Below, piece by piece: positions 17,870 to 26,529 of a stretch of 64,000 nt of DNA. The stretch lies in assembly GCF_049999945.1 (NCBI RefSeq), contig NZ_JBLYUB010000008.1, positions 186,001 through 250,000 of the forward strand, given 5' to 3'. Each line of letters begins with the position of its first letter. The first letter of the stretch is position 1. A model generated the notes under the pieces. It was given only the letters and a program-made list of their open reading frames with translations. It did no database searches and had not been told where the DNA came from. The DNA is from Planosporangium spinosum. GTDB taxonomy: Bacteria; Actinomycetota; Actinomycetes; Mycobacteriales; Micromonosporaceae. The position numbers and the translations under genes are program-made.

Positions 17870-18209
17870 GCCGCGGTGCTTCCCGGTCGCTCCGGCACCC
17901 GGGCCAGGGCCTCCGGGGCCATCGTCGTGGCGAGGTCGGCATCACCTCACGTGAAGCCGAACGCCGGGCCCCCGGCCGAGGTGCTGACAATCCATCGACG
18001 AAGCCGGTGGTCATTGGTCGCCGACCCGGGTGCATTGGTCTATGTCCCCTCTGCGGCGCGCAAATTAATATCATGAGAAATGTTGACAGTGAGACTCCCA
18101 GCGCACAGACTCTCGCCTGTAACGGCTGTCACACCGAACACGCGATCGGCACGAGCAGCCAAGGTCCCCGTCGGAGGCGCAGTCTCGACAGGTCAGGAGG
18201 CATCCTCGG
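17870..18209. other. promoter-containing stretch before the transporter operon
   Basis: No gene is supported here. The stretch contains the ATCATGAGAAAT motif and a promoter-like sequence near 18070-18111. The remainder looks like decayed coding sequence left from the neighbouring transporter pseudogene. Confidence 0.45.
18070..18111 (+). promoter_or_regulatory. putative promoter with shared motif
   Basis: ATCATGAGAAAT at 18070-18081 is identical to the site at 1148-1159. It is followed by TTGACA at 18083-18088 and, 17 bases later, CAGACT at 18106-18111, a plausible sigma-70-type promoter. Here the motif is just upstream of the -35 hexamer rather than in the spacer. Confidence 0.5.
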
Positions 18210-18578
18210 ATGAGCACGCATGGCTTGGCCCGGCGCTGGGTCAAGGGCTCCGCCCCCGCAGCGGTCGCAGTCATGGCGCTGGCCGGCTTCGCCGAGCAGA
18301 CCGCGCGAAGCGGCGGTTCGGCCGGGGCTGGGACGGGTGTGCCGTTCGGTGCCTCGATCGAGGAATGGCACAAGGCCTTCGCCGACGACCTGACCGGGTA
18401 CCTGGACACGGTCTACCGGGAGGCGATGAAGCAGGTCCGGCCCTCCTGGAGCGCGCTACCGAACAGCGCATCCGAACGGGAGCGGCAACCGATGAATCAG
18501 CACGACAGCGTGCATGTCATCGACCTCGACATCGACTCCGCCGTCATGGCCGGGCTCTACGATGCCGCATCGGCGTGA
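18210..18578 (+). CDS. hypothetical protein of 122 aa
   Basis: The first 30 residues (RRWVKGSAPAAVAVMALAGF) resemble a signal or anchor segment with twin arginines, and the rest is hydrophilic with a GTGVPFGASIEEWHKAFADDL stretch. GAGGCATCCTCGG is a weak ribosome site. It lies between the regulated promoter and the transporter permease and may be the first gene of that operon. It could also be a remnant of a solute-binding protein. I do not recognise a function. Confidence 0.45.
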   Translation: MSTHGLARRWVKGSAPAAVAVMALAGFAEQTARSGGSAGAGTGVPFGASIEEWHKAFADDLTGYLDTVYREAMKQVRPSWSALPNSASERERQPMNQHDSVHVIDLDIDSAVMAGLYDAASA

Positions 18579-18730
18579 CTTTCGCGCACCGGGACCGCTA
18601 CCGGGCCCGCCCTGAACCGGGCGCGACGCACTTCTCGAACAGCAACCACCTTGTTGCAAGGCGTTGAGGCTGTCCTGTCCTCAAGCGGCGGATCGCCGGC
18701 GTGCGCCTTGCCGGGCAGCCAGGAGGCCGT

Positions 18731-19768
18731 ATGGGCCACGTTTCCACATCCACCATCGACTCCCCGCCGATCCCGAAGGCGGCTACCTCGCCACCCACCG
18801 TTCGGGAGCGACTTGCCGCGCTGGGCCAGGGGAATCTCATCGCCTGCCTGACAGTGGGCATGATCATTGTCAGCGGGATCTTCGTCGACGGCATGTTCAC
18901 TGTCGACAACTTCGCCACGCTCGCCCGCCTCAGCGCTCCGCTGGGGATCCTCGCCCTGGCTTCCGCGATCGTCATCATGACCAAGAACGTCGACCTCTCG
19001 GTCGTCGCGGTCGTGGGCATCGCGGGTATGGCCACGGTCCACCTCTGGAGCAGGTACGGCTTCAGTGAGCTGACGGCTGTCCTGACGGTCGTGTTGATCG
19101 CCGCGGTCATCGGGTTGCTCAACGGCTGGCTGGTCGCATACGTCGAAATTCCCGCGCTGTTCGTGACGCTCGGGACCTGGAAGCTCTTCGAAGGCGTCTT
19201 CAACGTCACCCTGTTGAAGAACCAGAACTACATACTTCCCCGCGACTCCTCGTTGTTGGCCTGGATCGGACACGGGTACGTGCCGATCGCAGTCGCCGCA
19301 CTGGTCTTCGTCGGCGGCTGGGCCTTCATCAAGCACACCTCCCACGGTCAGTTGCTGCGCGCGATCGGTGACAGCCCCGCCGCTGCCCGCCTGACGGGTG
19401 TTCCGGTCCGTCCGCTCGTGGTTTCGGCGTTCGTCATCGCAGCCCTGCTCGCCGCGCTCGTCGGTCTGCTCGTACTCGGCATCAACGGTGGCTACAGCAA
19501 GGCCTACGGCTCGGGCCAGGAACTCATGTTCAACGCGATCACCGCAGCGGTCATCGGGGGCGTCTCGCTGACCGGCGGCAAGGGGACGATCTTCGGGGTG
19601 CTGGCCGGCACCGCCTTCATCTCGGTCTTCGTGAACCTCATGACGCTGTTGAACGCGAGTGTCGTCACGAGCGTCGTCGTCCAGGGACTGATCCTGCTCG
19701 CCGCCCTCGCCTTCGATGCCTGGCTCAATCCCCGGGACGAGGAAACGGCGAAGTCGGACGATCTCTGA
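18731..19768 (+). CDS. ABC transporter permease, ribose/xylose (RbsC) type
   Basis: A 345-aa integral membrane protein from the ATG at 18731, preceded by AGGAGG at 18721. About eight to ten hydrophobic helices are present, with the family segments IVIMTKNVDLSVVAVVGIAG and ITAAVIGGVSLTGGKGTIFG. The latter is the cytoplasmic loop region that meets the ATPase. It is the first of two permeases in the operon, so the transporter probably works as a heterodimer with the fused permease at 20910. Confidence 0.93.
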   Translation: MGHVSTSTIDSPPIPKAATSPPTVRERLAALGQGNLIACLTVGMIIVSGIFVDGMFTVDNFATLARLSAPLGILALASAIVIMTKNVDLSVVAVVGIAGMATVHLWSRYGFSELTAVLTVVLIAAVIGLLNGWLVAYVEIPALFVTLGTWKLFEGVFNVTLLKNQNYILPRDSSLLAWIGHGYVPIAVAALVFVGGWAFIKHTSHGQLLRAIGDSPAAARLTGVPVRPLVVSAFVIAALLAALVGLLVLGINGGYSKAYGSGQELMFNAITAAVIGGVSLTGGKGTIFGVLAGTAFISVFVNLMTLLNASVVTSVVVQGLILLAALAFDAWLNPRDEETAKSDDL

Positions 19769-19814
19769 TTCTCCTCCTCCACCTGCTCGACACTCATATC
19801 GCATCAGGACGGCC

Positions 19815-20873
19815 ATGAAGAAACTAAGAATGATAACCGCAATCATCGCTCTCGCGGCGGCCCTGAGCACCACGGGCTGCACTGTCAGCGCGGATTCGTC
19901 CGTGCGGGACGCGGGGGCCGCCGGCGACGGAAACAGCGGCGGTCTGCCCACCGTCGTCGACGGTGCCAAGGCTCGTTCCCTCGTGCACGGCAGCGTCAAG
20001 GGCAAGAAGATCGCCTACATTCCGATGACCCTGCAGTTCGAACTGACGAAGTTGTGGGGCGAGCAGTTCCGCGCGATATTCGGCACGCTCGGCGCCGAGT
20101 ACTCCCAGGAAGACGCGAAGAACGACGTCGACGCCCAGATCCGTATGATCGACTCGAGGATCGACGACGGCGTCGACATGCTCATCATCCAGAACCCGGA
20201 CGTCGGGGTGCTGTCGCAACAGGTGCGGCGCGCTCAGGAGAAGGGCATCTACGTCATCAGTGTGAACGTCCAGGGCAACCAGTCCTCGGACGCCTATGTG
20301 GGCGCCGACTACACGGCCATGGCGAAGGACCTCGCCGGACGGATGGCGGACGACTGCACAGCCGCCGGCAAGAAGAAGGTCGCCGTCGTCAGTGGCTTCG
20401 CCACCGACTCCAACAGCATCGACGCCGACAAGGGATGGCTGCCGGTGTTCGCGGCGCGCGGGCTGCAGGTCGTCTCCGAGCAGCAGAGCAACTACGACTC
20501 CACCAAGGCCAACCAGATCGCCACGGCTGTGCTGCAACAGCACCCCGACCTGTGTGGTTTTGCGGTGATCTTCGATGTCACGTCTCTCGGTGTCGCCAAG
20601 GCCATCGAGTCCGCGGGTGCGCAGAGCAAGGTAGGCGTCTACAACCTCGATGCCTCCAGCGTGTGGTGCGACGCGCTGGCCGACGGACGGGTGACGGTGG
20701 GTGCCGCGTACAACGCCTCAGGGATCGCGGTGGCCGCCGCCTACGCCGCGCAGGAGCTCTTCCTGGTGGGCAACCCGCCCGGGTCGCGACGTGTCATGGG
20801 CTACGTACCGCACGTCCTGGTCGACAAGAAGAACTACACGACAGCACCGGGGGCCTGCTATGGCGCCAAATGA
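19815..20873 (+). CDS. sugar-type ABC transporter substrate-binding lipoprotein
   Basis: A 352-aa protein starting at the ATG at 19815. A lipoprotein signal peptide (MKKLRMITAIIALAAALSTT, then GC) places a lipidated cysteine near residue 20. The mature part is a periplasmic-binding-protein type 1 (ribose/galactose) fold: KIAYIPMTLQFELTKLWGEQF, DMLIIQNPDVGVLSQQVRRA, then VGADYTAMAKDLAGRMADDC and GVYNLDASSVWCDALADGR. It lies between the two permease genes and should deliver substrate to them. The ligand cannot be read from the sequence. Confidence 0.93.
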   Translation: MKKLRMITAIIALAAALSTTGCTVSADSSVRDAGAAGDGNSGGLPTVVDGAKARSLVHGSVKGKKIAYIPMTLQFELTKLWGEQFRAIFGTLGAEYSQEDAKNDVDAQIRMIDSRIDDGVDMLIIQNPDVGVLSQQVRRAQEKGIYVISVNVQGNQSSDAYVGADYTAMAKDLAGRMADDCTAAGKKKVAVVSGFATDSNSIDADKGWLPVFAARGLQVVSEQQSNYDSTKANQIATAVLQQHPDLCGFAVIFDVTSLGVAKAIESAGAQSKVGVYNLDASSVWCDALADGRVTVGAAYNASGIAVAAAYAAQELFLVGNPPGSRRVMGYVPHVLVDKKNYTTAPGACYGAK

Positions 20874-20909
20874 CGCGACTCGGCAGAGCTCGTCCAGCGG
20901 CCAGGCGGG

Positions 20910-23087
20910 GTGGTGACGTTGGCGATCAGAAGAATCGACGGTTTCTCCCTGACCGGCCGTCCGTCACTGGCTCGGTTCGCCCCGAAGCGGACGGTCGGCG
21001 ACCTGCTGGCAAAACCGTGGATGGAAGGCGCGGTCCCCGTCGTCCTGGCGCTCGTGCTCGGGCTCGTGGTCGTGGGGACCACGCCGGAGATCCTCGCGGG
21101 CGGTGACCGCTCCATCATCCTCTCCCGCTTCGCGGAGGCGGGGCTGCTGGCCATCGCCCTGACCCTGGTTCTGATCGGTGGTGGCTTCGACCTGTCCGTC
21201 GGCGCCATCATGGGCATGGGTGCCATCGGTAGCCTGGTGCTCTTCCGGGTCTACGAGTTACCGGTCGAAGTGGTCGTGGCCACCACGCTCCTCGGCGGCA
21301 TGGCGCTCGGCGCCATCAACGGCTTCCTGATCGCGGTCATCAAGACGAGACCGTTCATCACCACGCTCGTCACCGCTCTGACCTTCCGCGCCCTGATCCA
21401 GCTGGTGCAGGGGCACTACAGCCAAGACCTGCTGCAACCCCGGCGCGAGATCAACTGGATCTTCATCGGGCACGGTAGGGTCGCCGGGATCCCGACGAGC
21501 TTCTTCTGGCTGGCTCTGCTCCTCGTATTCACTCACCTGATCCTCACCCGCTCGAAGTGGGGATGGTGGCTGACGGCCATCGGCAGCGACCGGAGATCAG
21601 CTCGTCGTAACGGCATACCCGTCAACGCGATGTCCTTCCTGAGCTATGTCGCCAGTGGACTGTTGTGTGCGTTGGCCGGGCTGTTCATGGCCGCCCGCCA
21701 GGAGAGCACCTCCGCCAACGTCGCTTCGGGCTACGAGATCATCGCGCTCACCGCCGTCGTGCTGGGTGGCGTCAGCCTGCGTGGCGGTCGTGGTTCCGTG
21801 ATCCGGGCGGTCACCGGGGCTTTGATCGTCGCGCTGCTCGGGCAGGCTGTCTTCCGTCAGGGCTGGGACGGCTCGATGGAGACCATCGCCATGGCGCTGC
21901 TGTTGCTGGTCTTCGCCGCGCTGGACCTGAAGTGGGGCAAGCACCGGAACACCCTTGCCGGCAAGCTGGCCATCTCGCCCTTCTACTACAAGCCCGGGCC
22001 CCTCGAGGACGTCACGGACCAGAAGAGCAAGTGGGCGGTCAACGACGCACTCTCCGACGCGCTGCCCATCGGTCTCGGGAAGATCGAGGGGGCCGAGGAC
22101 TGCGTAGTCGACGACGAGGGCAGCGTCTACTGCGGCGATCGCCGCGGATGGATCTGGAAGTTCTCGGGCGAGGACTACGAGCACGCGGAAATCTATGCGC
22201 GCACCGGCGGCACGCCCTTGGGGCACGTCTGGGACGCGGACAAGAACCTCGTCGTGGCGGTCAGTGGGATCGGTGTCTGCCGGATAAATCCCGACCGAGG
22301 GGTGGAGTGGGTGGCGACGCGGGCACCGCGCACCAGGTTCCAACTGTACGACGACTCCGCCCTGCGCTTCGCCGACGACCTGGACATCGCGCCGGACGGC
22401 TCGATCTACTTCAGCGACGCTTCGACACGGGTCGACACCTCCAATTACCATTCTCTGGTGGCGGAGTACCGGCCCAACGGCCGGGTCCTCCGGGTGGATC
22501 CGGACAACGGCTCCGTCGAGACCGTCGTCACGAAGCTGGCAGCCGCCAACGGCATCGCCACGTCGCACGACGGCCGGTCGATCCTGATCGCCAGCACGTT
22601 GACCTTCCGGGTCGACCGGCTCTGGATCAGCGGACCCAAGCAGGGCCAGCTCGAACCGGTCCTGGAGAACCTGCCCGGCGCCCCCGACAACATCAACCGG
22701 GCGTCCGACGGCAACTACTGGCTCAGTTTCGTCGGGATGCGTACGCCGTTCTCCGACCTGGTCCTGAGGCATCCGGAGTTCCGTCTCCGGATGACCAAGC
22801 ACCTTCCGGTCGATGACTGGATCGTTCCCCAGTGGAACATCTCCTGCGTGGTCAAGTTCTCCGAATCTGGGGAGATCCTCCGGGTGCTCTGGGACCAGGC
22901 CGGCGAACGGCATCCCATGGTGACGTCGATGAGTGAGCACCGCGGCTACCTGTATCTCGGTGGCCTGGAGAACAACCGGATCGGACGCATCAAGTTGTCC
23001 CCGGAGGAAGTGGGCCCGATCGACCCGTATGCGATCCCGGGTACGTCCCGGCCGGTGTCGAACCCTGTCGAGGAGGTGCCAGCATGA
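20910..23087 (+). CDS. ABC permease fused to an SMP-30/strictosidine synthase-like propeller
   Basis: A single 725-aa frame. Residues 1-340 form an RbsC-type permease (LIGGGFDLSVGAIMGMGAIG, EIIALTAVVLGGVSLRGGRG). After a 40-residue linker, residues 380-715 form a beta-propeller of the SMP-30/strictosidine synthase-like group: EGAEDCVVDDEGSVYCGDRRG, FADDLDIAPDGSIYFSDAS, AAANGIATSHDGRSILIAST, LPGAPDNINRASDGNYWLSF. RbsC permeases end in the cytoplasm, so the propeller is expected inside the cell. Relatives include lactonases and calcium-dependent hydrolases. The start is GTG 20910 or 20913 with a weak ribosome site. There is no frameshift or stop between the halves, and the next gene overlaps by four bases. 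The enzyme activity is unproven. Confidence 0.9.
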   Translation: MVTLAIRRIDGFSLTGRPSLARFAPKRTVGDLLAKPWMEGAVPVVLALVLGLVVVGTTPEILAGGDRSIILSRFAEAGLLAIALTLVLIGGGFDLSVGAIMGMGAIGSLVLFRVYELPVEVVVATTLLGGMALGAINGFLIAVIKTRPFITTLVTALTFRALIQLVQGHYSQDLLQPRREINWIFIGHGRVAGIPTSFFWLALLLVFTHLILTRSKWGWWLTAIGSDRRSARRNGIPVNAMSFLSYVASGLLCALAGLFMAARQESTSANVASGYEIIALTAVVLGGVSLRGGRGSVIRAVTGALIVALLGQAVFRQGWDGSMETIAMALLLLVFAALDLKWGKHRNTLAGKLAISPFYYKPGPLEDVTDQKSKWAVNDALSDALPIGLGKIEGAEDCVVDDEGSVYCGDRRGWIWKFSGEDYEHAEIYARTGGTPLGHVWDADKNLVVAVSGIGVCRINPDRGVEWVATRAPRTRFQLYDDSALRFADDLDIAPDGSIYFSDASTRVDTSNYHSLVAEYRPNGRVLRVDPDNGSVETVVTKLAAANGIATSHDGRSILIASTLTFRVDRLWISGPKQGQLEPVLENLPGAPDNINRASDGNYWLSFVGMRTPFSDLVLRHPEFRLRMTKHLPVDDWIVPQWNISCVVKFSESGEILRVLWDQAGERHPMVTSMSEHRGYLYLGGLENNRIGRIKLSPEEVGPIDPYAIPGTSRPVSNPVEEVPA

Positions 23088-24169
23088 GCCAGTGGCGGAG
23101 GGATCTCCTCGAGTGGATCAGTCCCGGTCGCGTCCGACGCTCAGCCATCCCGCCTTTGGAGGCCGGGCTGCGACCGGACGACCGGCTGGACCGGGCGCCT
23201 CAGTGGGGTGGTCCGTTCGACCCCTTGATGCTGGACGACGTCGCACTCCTGGGGAACGACCTCGTCGTGACCGCAGCGAACAAGGTGTTGCGCTGGGACG
23301 GTGAGCGGTTCGTCGCCCTCGTTGAGCTGCCTGACCGGGCTGGTGCGATCACGCCGGTTCCGGACGGGGTGGTGGTGGCCGTCGACGGCCTGGGCCTGGT
23401 TCGGGTGTTCGCGGATGGCACCACTGAGGCGGTATCCACGGATACCCGGTTGGCCGGGTGCGTGACCGCGATGACGGCCCTGGTGGACGGCTCTCTGCTG
23501 GTCTGCATCGGCTCGACCGAGACCACGGACTGGGCCCGCAACCTCGTGTCCAGGCGAGCGACCGGGAAACTGCTGCGGGTCAGTGGTGGGAACACCGAGG
23601 TGGTTGCCACCGAGCTGGCGTGGCCGGCCGGGGTTGCCGCGGACGGCGAGGACGGCTTCTACCTCTCCTTGAGTGCGGCTTACCGGATCGAGCGTCGCTC
23701 GCTGGCCTCGTCCCGAAAGCCGGAGGTGGTGCTCGGAAACCTGCCCGCCAGTCCGGGGCGCATCCGGGCGACCGACGTCCCGGGGGAGTGGTGGGTCGCA
23801 GCGCCCTACATGCGCAACCGGGCGACCGAGCTGCTTTTAGAGGACGACGACCTCCTGGAGGAGATGGTCAACAAGACGGAGCCCGATTCCTGGCTCGTAC
23901 CCCGCCTCAGCGTGGAGAACCACTTCCGGGCACCGTTGCAGGTTGGTCAGATTCGGGTCCTGGGCGAGATCAAGCCCTGGGCCCCGCCCCGGACGTACGG
24001 GTTGGTGTTCAAGTTCGCCAAATCCGGTCGGGTAATCGAGAGCGCTCATTCCCGCGCGGACGGCGCCAGGCATGGCGTGACCGGAGTCCAGCCGATGCCG
24101 GACGGTTCGCTGGTCGTCGTCTGTCGGGGTGCCGGCGCTGTTCTCACGCTAGGAGTTGATGGCTCGTGA
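23084..24169 (+). CDS. stand-alone SMP-30/strictosidine synthase-like propeller protein
   Basis: A 361-aa cytoplasmic protein with repeated beta-propeller blades (VVTAANKVLRWDGERF, GVVVAVDGLGLVRVFADGT, WPAGVAADGEDGFYLSLS, NLPASPGRIRATDVPGEWWV). It is a diverged relative of the propeller at the end of the preceding permease. The last blade is followed by GVQPMPDGSLVVVCRGAGAV. The start overlaps the permease-fusion stop (ATGA), and its own stop overlaps the ATPase gene start, so all three are coupled. Blade residues that bind calcium in SMP-30 are not clearly conserved. It may be a lactonase or esterase or a regulatory partner. Confidence 0.8.
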   Translation: MSQWRRDLLEWISPGRVRRSAIPPLEAGLRPDDRLDRAPQWGGPFDPLMLDDVALLGNDLVVTAANKVLRWDGERFVALVELPDRAGAITPVPDGVVVAVDGLGLVRVFADGTTEAVSTDTRLAGCVTAMTALVDGSLLVCIGSTETTDWARNLVSRRATGKLLRVSGGNTEVVATELAWPAGVAADGEDGFYLSLSAAYRIERRSLASSRKPEVVLGNLPASPGRIRATDVPGEWWVAAPYMRNRATELLLEDDDLLEEMVNKTEPDSWLVPRLSVENHFRAPLQVGQIRVLGEIKPWAPPRTYGLVFKFAKSGRVIESAHSRADGARHGVTGVQPMPDGSLVVVCRGAGAVLTLGVDGS

Positions 24170-25671
24170 CCGCGACGTCCAGCACCCCGCCCACCCTGGG
24201 TGCCTACGGCCTCACGAAGCGCTATGGCGGCGCGCTTGCCCTCGACGGAGTGACGTTCGAGGTGCACCCCGGAGAGGTGCACGCCCTTCTCGGTGAGAAC
24301 GGTGCGGGCAAGTCCACCCTCGCCAAGATCATCGCAGGGGTGACCCAGCCTGACGAAGGTGACCTGCGGGTGGCCGGGGAATCGGTGCGGTTCGGCGCGC
24401 CGGTCGATGCCTCGGCGGCGGGAATCGCGATGGTGTACCAGGAGAACTCCCTGGTCGACGCGATGACCGTGACTCAGAACCTGTTCCTGGGCAACGCCGG
24501 CGTGGTGAACCGCATCGCCTCGCTCAATGTGAAGGCCCGCCACCTGCTTGAGTCGCACAACTTCCACATCGAGCCGACGGCGATCGTGGCCAACCTGGGG
24601 GCCGCGCAGAAGCAGATGGTCGAGATCGCCCGAGCGGTGCATCAGGAGGCCCGGCTGATCATCTTCGACGAGCCCACGGCATCCGTCACCCCGGAAGAGG
24701 CGCAGCAGCTCTTCCTGTCCATGCGGACGCTCAAGTCGCGCGGCGTGGGGATCATCTTCATCACCCACAATCTCGAAGAAGCGCTACAGCACGCGGACCG
24801 AATCACCGTCATGCGCGACGGGGTCGTACAAGCGACCGAACCGACCGCACAGATGACACGCGACAAGATCGTCAGGTTGATGGTCGGTCGCGACGTGGAA
24901 TACGCGCGACACAGTGGGACCGCGGAGCCCGGAGTGGACCCCGTTCTCGAGATCGACAACGTCACGATGGGGCGGGTCGTACAGAACATGTCGTTCTCCG
25001 CCTACGCCGGGCAGGTCGTCGTGCTGGCGGGCCTCGTCGGCGCAGGTCGTACCGAGACGGCGATGATTGCGTGCGGCGAACTCAAGCGACGCCGGATCGG
25101 CGGCGGTGAGATCCGCCTCAACGGCAAGCCGGTTCGCTTCCGCACGCCGCGGGAAGCCATCCGGCACGGCGTCGTCTACATCACCGAGGACCGCAAGAAC
25201 CTGGGCATCTTCACGGACCTGACGATCTACCAGAACATCTCGATCGGCCATCTCGGCACGGCCCATCCGATGCCGCCCTGGATCAGGCCGAAGAAGCTGA
25301 GGGAGATCGGCAGCGCGCTCGTGGAGAGGTTCCACGTGCGCACGCTCAACCCGGGCAAGGCCAAACTCGTCGAACTCTCGGGTGGGAACCAGCAAAAGGT
25401 ACTGCTGGCCAAGGGCCTGACCAAGACGCCCAAGGTGGTCATCTTCGATGAACCGACCCGGGGAGTCGACGTCGGTGCGATCGAGGACATCCATGCCGCG
25501 ATCCGGGGTTACGCCGAACAAGGTGTAGCCGTGATCGTGATCTCCTCGTACCTGCCCGAGGTGCTCTCGTTGGCGGACCGCGTCCTGGTGGCACGGGGTG
25601 GACGGGTTGTCGCGGAGTTCTCGGGTGACGAGGCGACGGAGGAGTCGATCATGTTCGCTGCCGTCCACTGA
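24166..25671 (+). CDS. ABC transporter ATP-binding protein, ribose/xylose (RbsA) type
   Basis: A 501-aa protein with two ABC domains. The N-terminal one has Walker A GENGAGKST, a degenerate signature LGAAQKQ and Walker B LIIFDEPTASVT. The C-terminal one has the degenerate P-loop LVGAGRTE usual in this family, with the signature LSGGNQQK and KVVIFDEPTRGVDVG. This energises import by the two permeases. The GTG start overlaps the stop of the propeller gene. It is the last gene of the operon and is followed by a hairpin. Confidence 0.95.
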   Translation: MTATSSTPPTLGAYGLTKRYGGALALDGVTFEVHPGEVHALLGENGAGKSTLAKIIAGVTQPDEGDLRVAGESVRFGAPVDASAAGIAMVYQENSLVDAMTVTQNLFLGNAGVVNRIASLNVKARHLLESHNFHIEPTAIVANLGAAQKQMVEIARAVHQEARLIIFDEPTASVTPEEAQQLFLSMRTLKSRGVGIIFITHNLEEALQHADRITVMRDGVVQATEPTAQMTRDKIVRLMVGRDVEYARHSGTAEPGVDPVLEIDNVTMGRVVQNMSFSAYAGQVVVLAGLVGAGRTETAMIACGELKRRRIGGGEIRLNGKPVRFRTPREAIRHGVVYITEDRKNLGIFTDLTIYQNISIGHLGTAHPMPPWIRPKKLREIGSALVERFHVRTLNPGKAKLVELSGGNQQKVLLAKGLTKTPKVVIFDEPTRGVDVGAIEDIHAAIRGYAEQGVAVIVISSYLPEVLSLADRVLVARGGRVVAEFSGDEATEESIMFAAVH

Positions 25672-25753
25672 GTGGGGGAGTGTCGAGTTAGCGGCTGATC
25701 GTGGTCGTTGGACGGTCAGTGGTTGGCCGGGGTGAGCCTGCCCTCGAGGACGA

Positions 25754-25783
25754 GCGGGAAGGCGTTCAATGGCGCCTTCCCGC
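25754..25783 (+). terminator. terminator hairpin after the transporter operon
   Basis: Arms 25754-25764 (GCGGGAAGGCG) and 25773-25783 are perfectly complementary over 11 bases with an 8-base loop. It lies 83 bases after the ATPase stop. No U-tract follows, as is common in actinobacteria. Confidence 0.65.
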
Positions 25784-25897
25784 GCATGGCCCATGGCCAG
25801 TGACCCGACCCGGTCTGGGCCGTGTTTCATGCGCAAGCGACCGGGCCGTCCCGGCCGAGGCCAGCCCTGCTGGTCGGCCCTCGATAGATTGGTCGCC

Positions 25898-26371
25898 ATG
25901 TCTGCACTGGAGAACCTCGACGGGTGGGAGTCGCTGTCGCCGGAGTTGCGGGACCGGCTGGCCGCGGCCGACCTGCCGGAATCGCTACGACTCGACGACT
26001 GCGACCTGTTTCGACTCGGCCCGGATTTGATCTTTCGGGATGGCATGTTGCGATTCGGCTATGGCACGGATGCGCATGGCGGCGAATTCTGTCTTGACCC
26101 GGACACTGGCGCCGTGCAGGTCTTTGATTACAACCAGTTATGGAGGTTCGTGAACTCGTCGGTCGAACTGTACGCCCGCTCGCTACGCCTGGTCGCCGGT
26201 CTTGCGCCCGCGATCGTCGGTGGCGACCCAGAAGCCTGGGAAGACGCCATGAACGAGATGCAGCGGGTCATCGCGGAGTGGGATCCGCCGGCGATGATCG
26301 GGGACAACTACTGGGACGCCCTCTCATGGGACATCGCTACCGGTAACTATGGTGACCAATCAAACCTTTAG
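25898..26371 (+). CDS. SUKH-4-like (SMI1/KNR4 superfamily) probable immunity protein
   Basis: A 157-aa protein from the ATG at 25898. Longer upstream frames are unlike any domain. After an N-terminal helix pair (LSPELRDRLAAADLPESL) come FRLGPDLIFRDGMLRFGYG, GGEFCLDPDTGAVQVFD and NQLWRFVNSSVELYARSLRLV. This order resembles the SUKH-4 group, where proteins bind and neutralise nuclease or deaminase toxins in polymorphic toxin systems. The next gene on the same strand, 158 bases away, encodes a secreted deaminase-like protein. Family assignment rests on motif memory and is moderately sure. The immunity role is an inference from context. Confidence 0.65.
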   Translation: MSALENLDGWESLSPELRDRLAAADLPESLRLDDCDLFRLGPDLIFRDGMLRFGYGTDAHGGEFCLDPDTGAVQVFDYNQLWRFVNSSVELYARSLRLVAGLAPAIVGGDPEAWEDAMNEMQRVIAEWDPPAMIGDNYWDALSWDIATGNYGDQSNL

Positions 26372-26529
26372 TCGCTTTCCGAAATGTCCGTCGGGGTTAC
26401 TCACTGGAAATTGACCATCTAGCATCTCTGAGGTCCGGTTGACATTGACGTACCGGATGGCCTCGGCGCGGTCTTCAATGCGCGCTGGGGGCCTATTTGT
26501 GTCGCGGTGCCAAGGGGGCAGCGGATCTC

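Noticed and set aside
25754..25783. Operator for the SUKH gene
   Set aside because: The hairpin is a perfect stem with an 8-base loop just after the transporter operon, better explained as its terminator.
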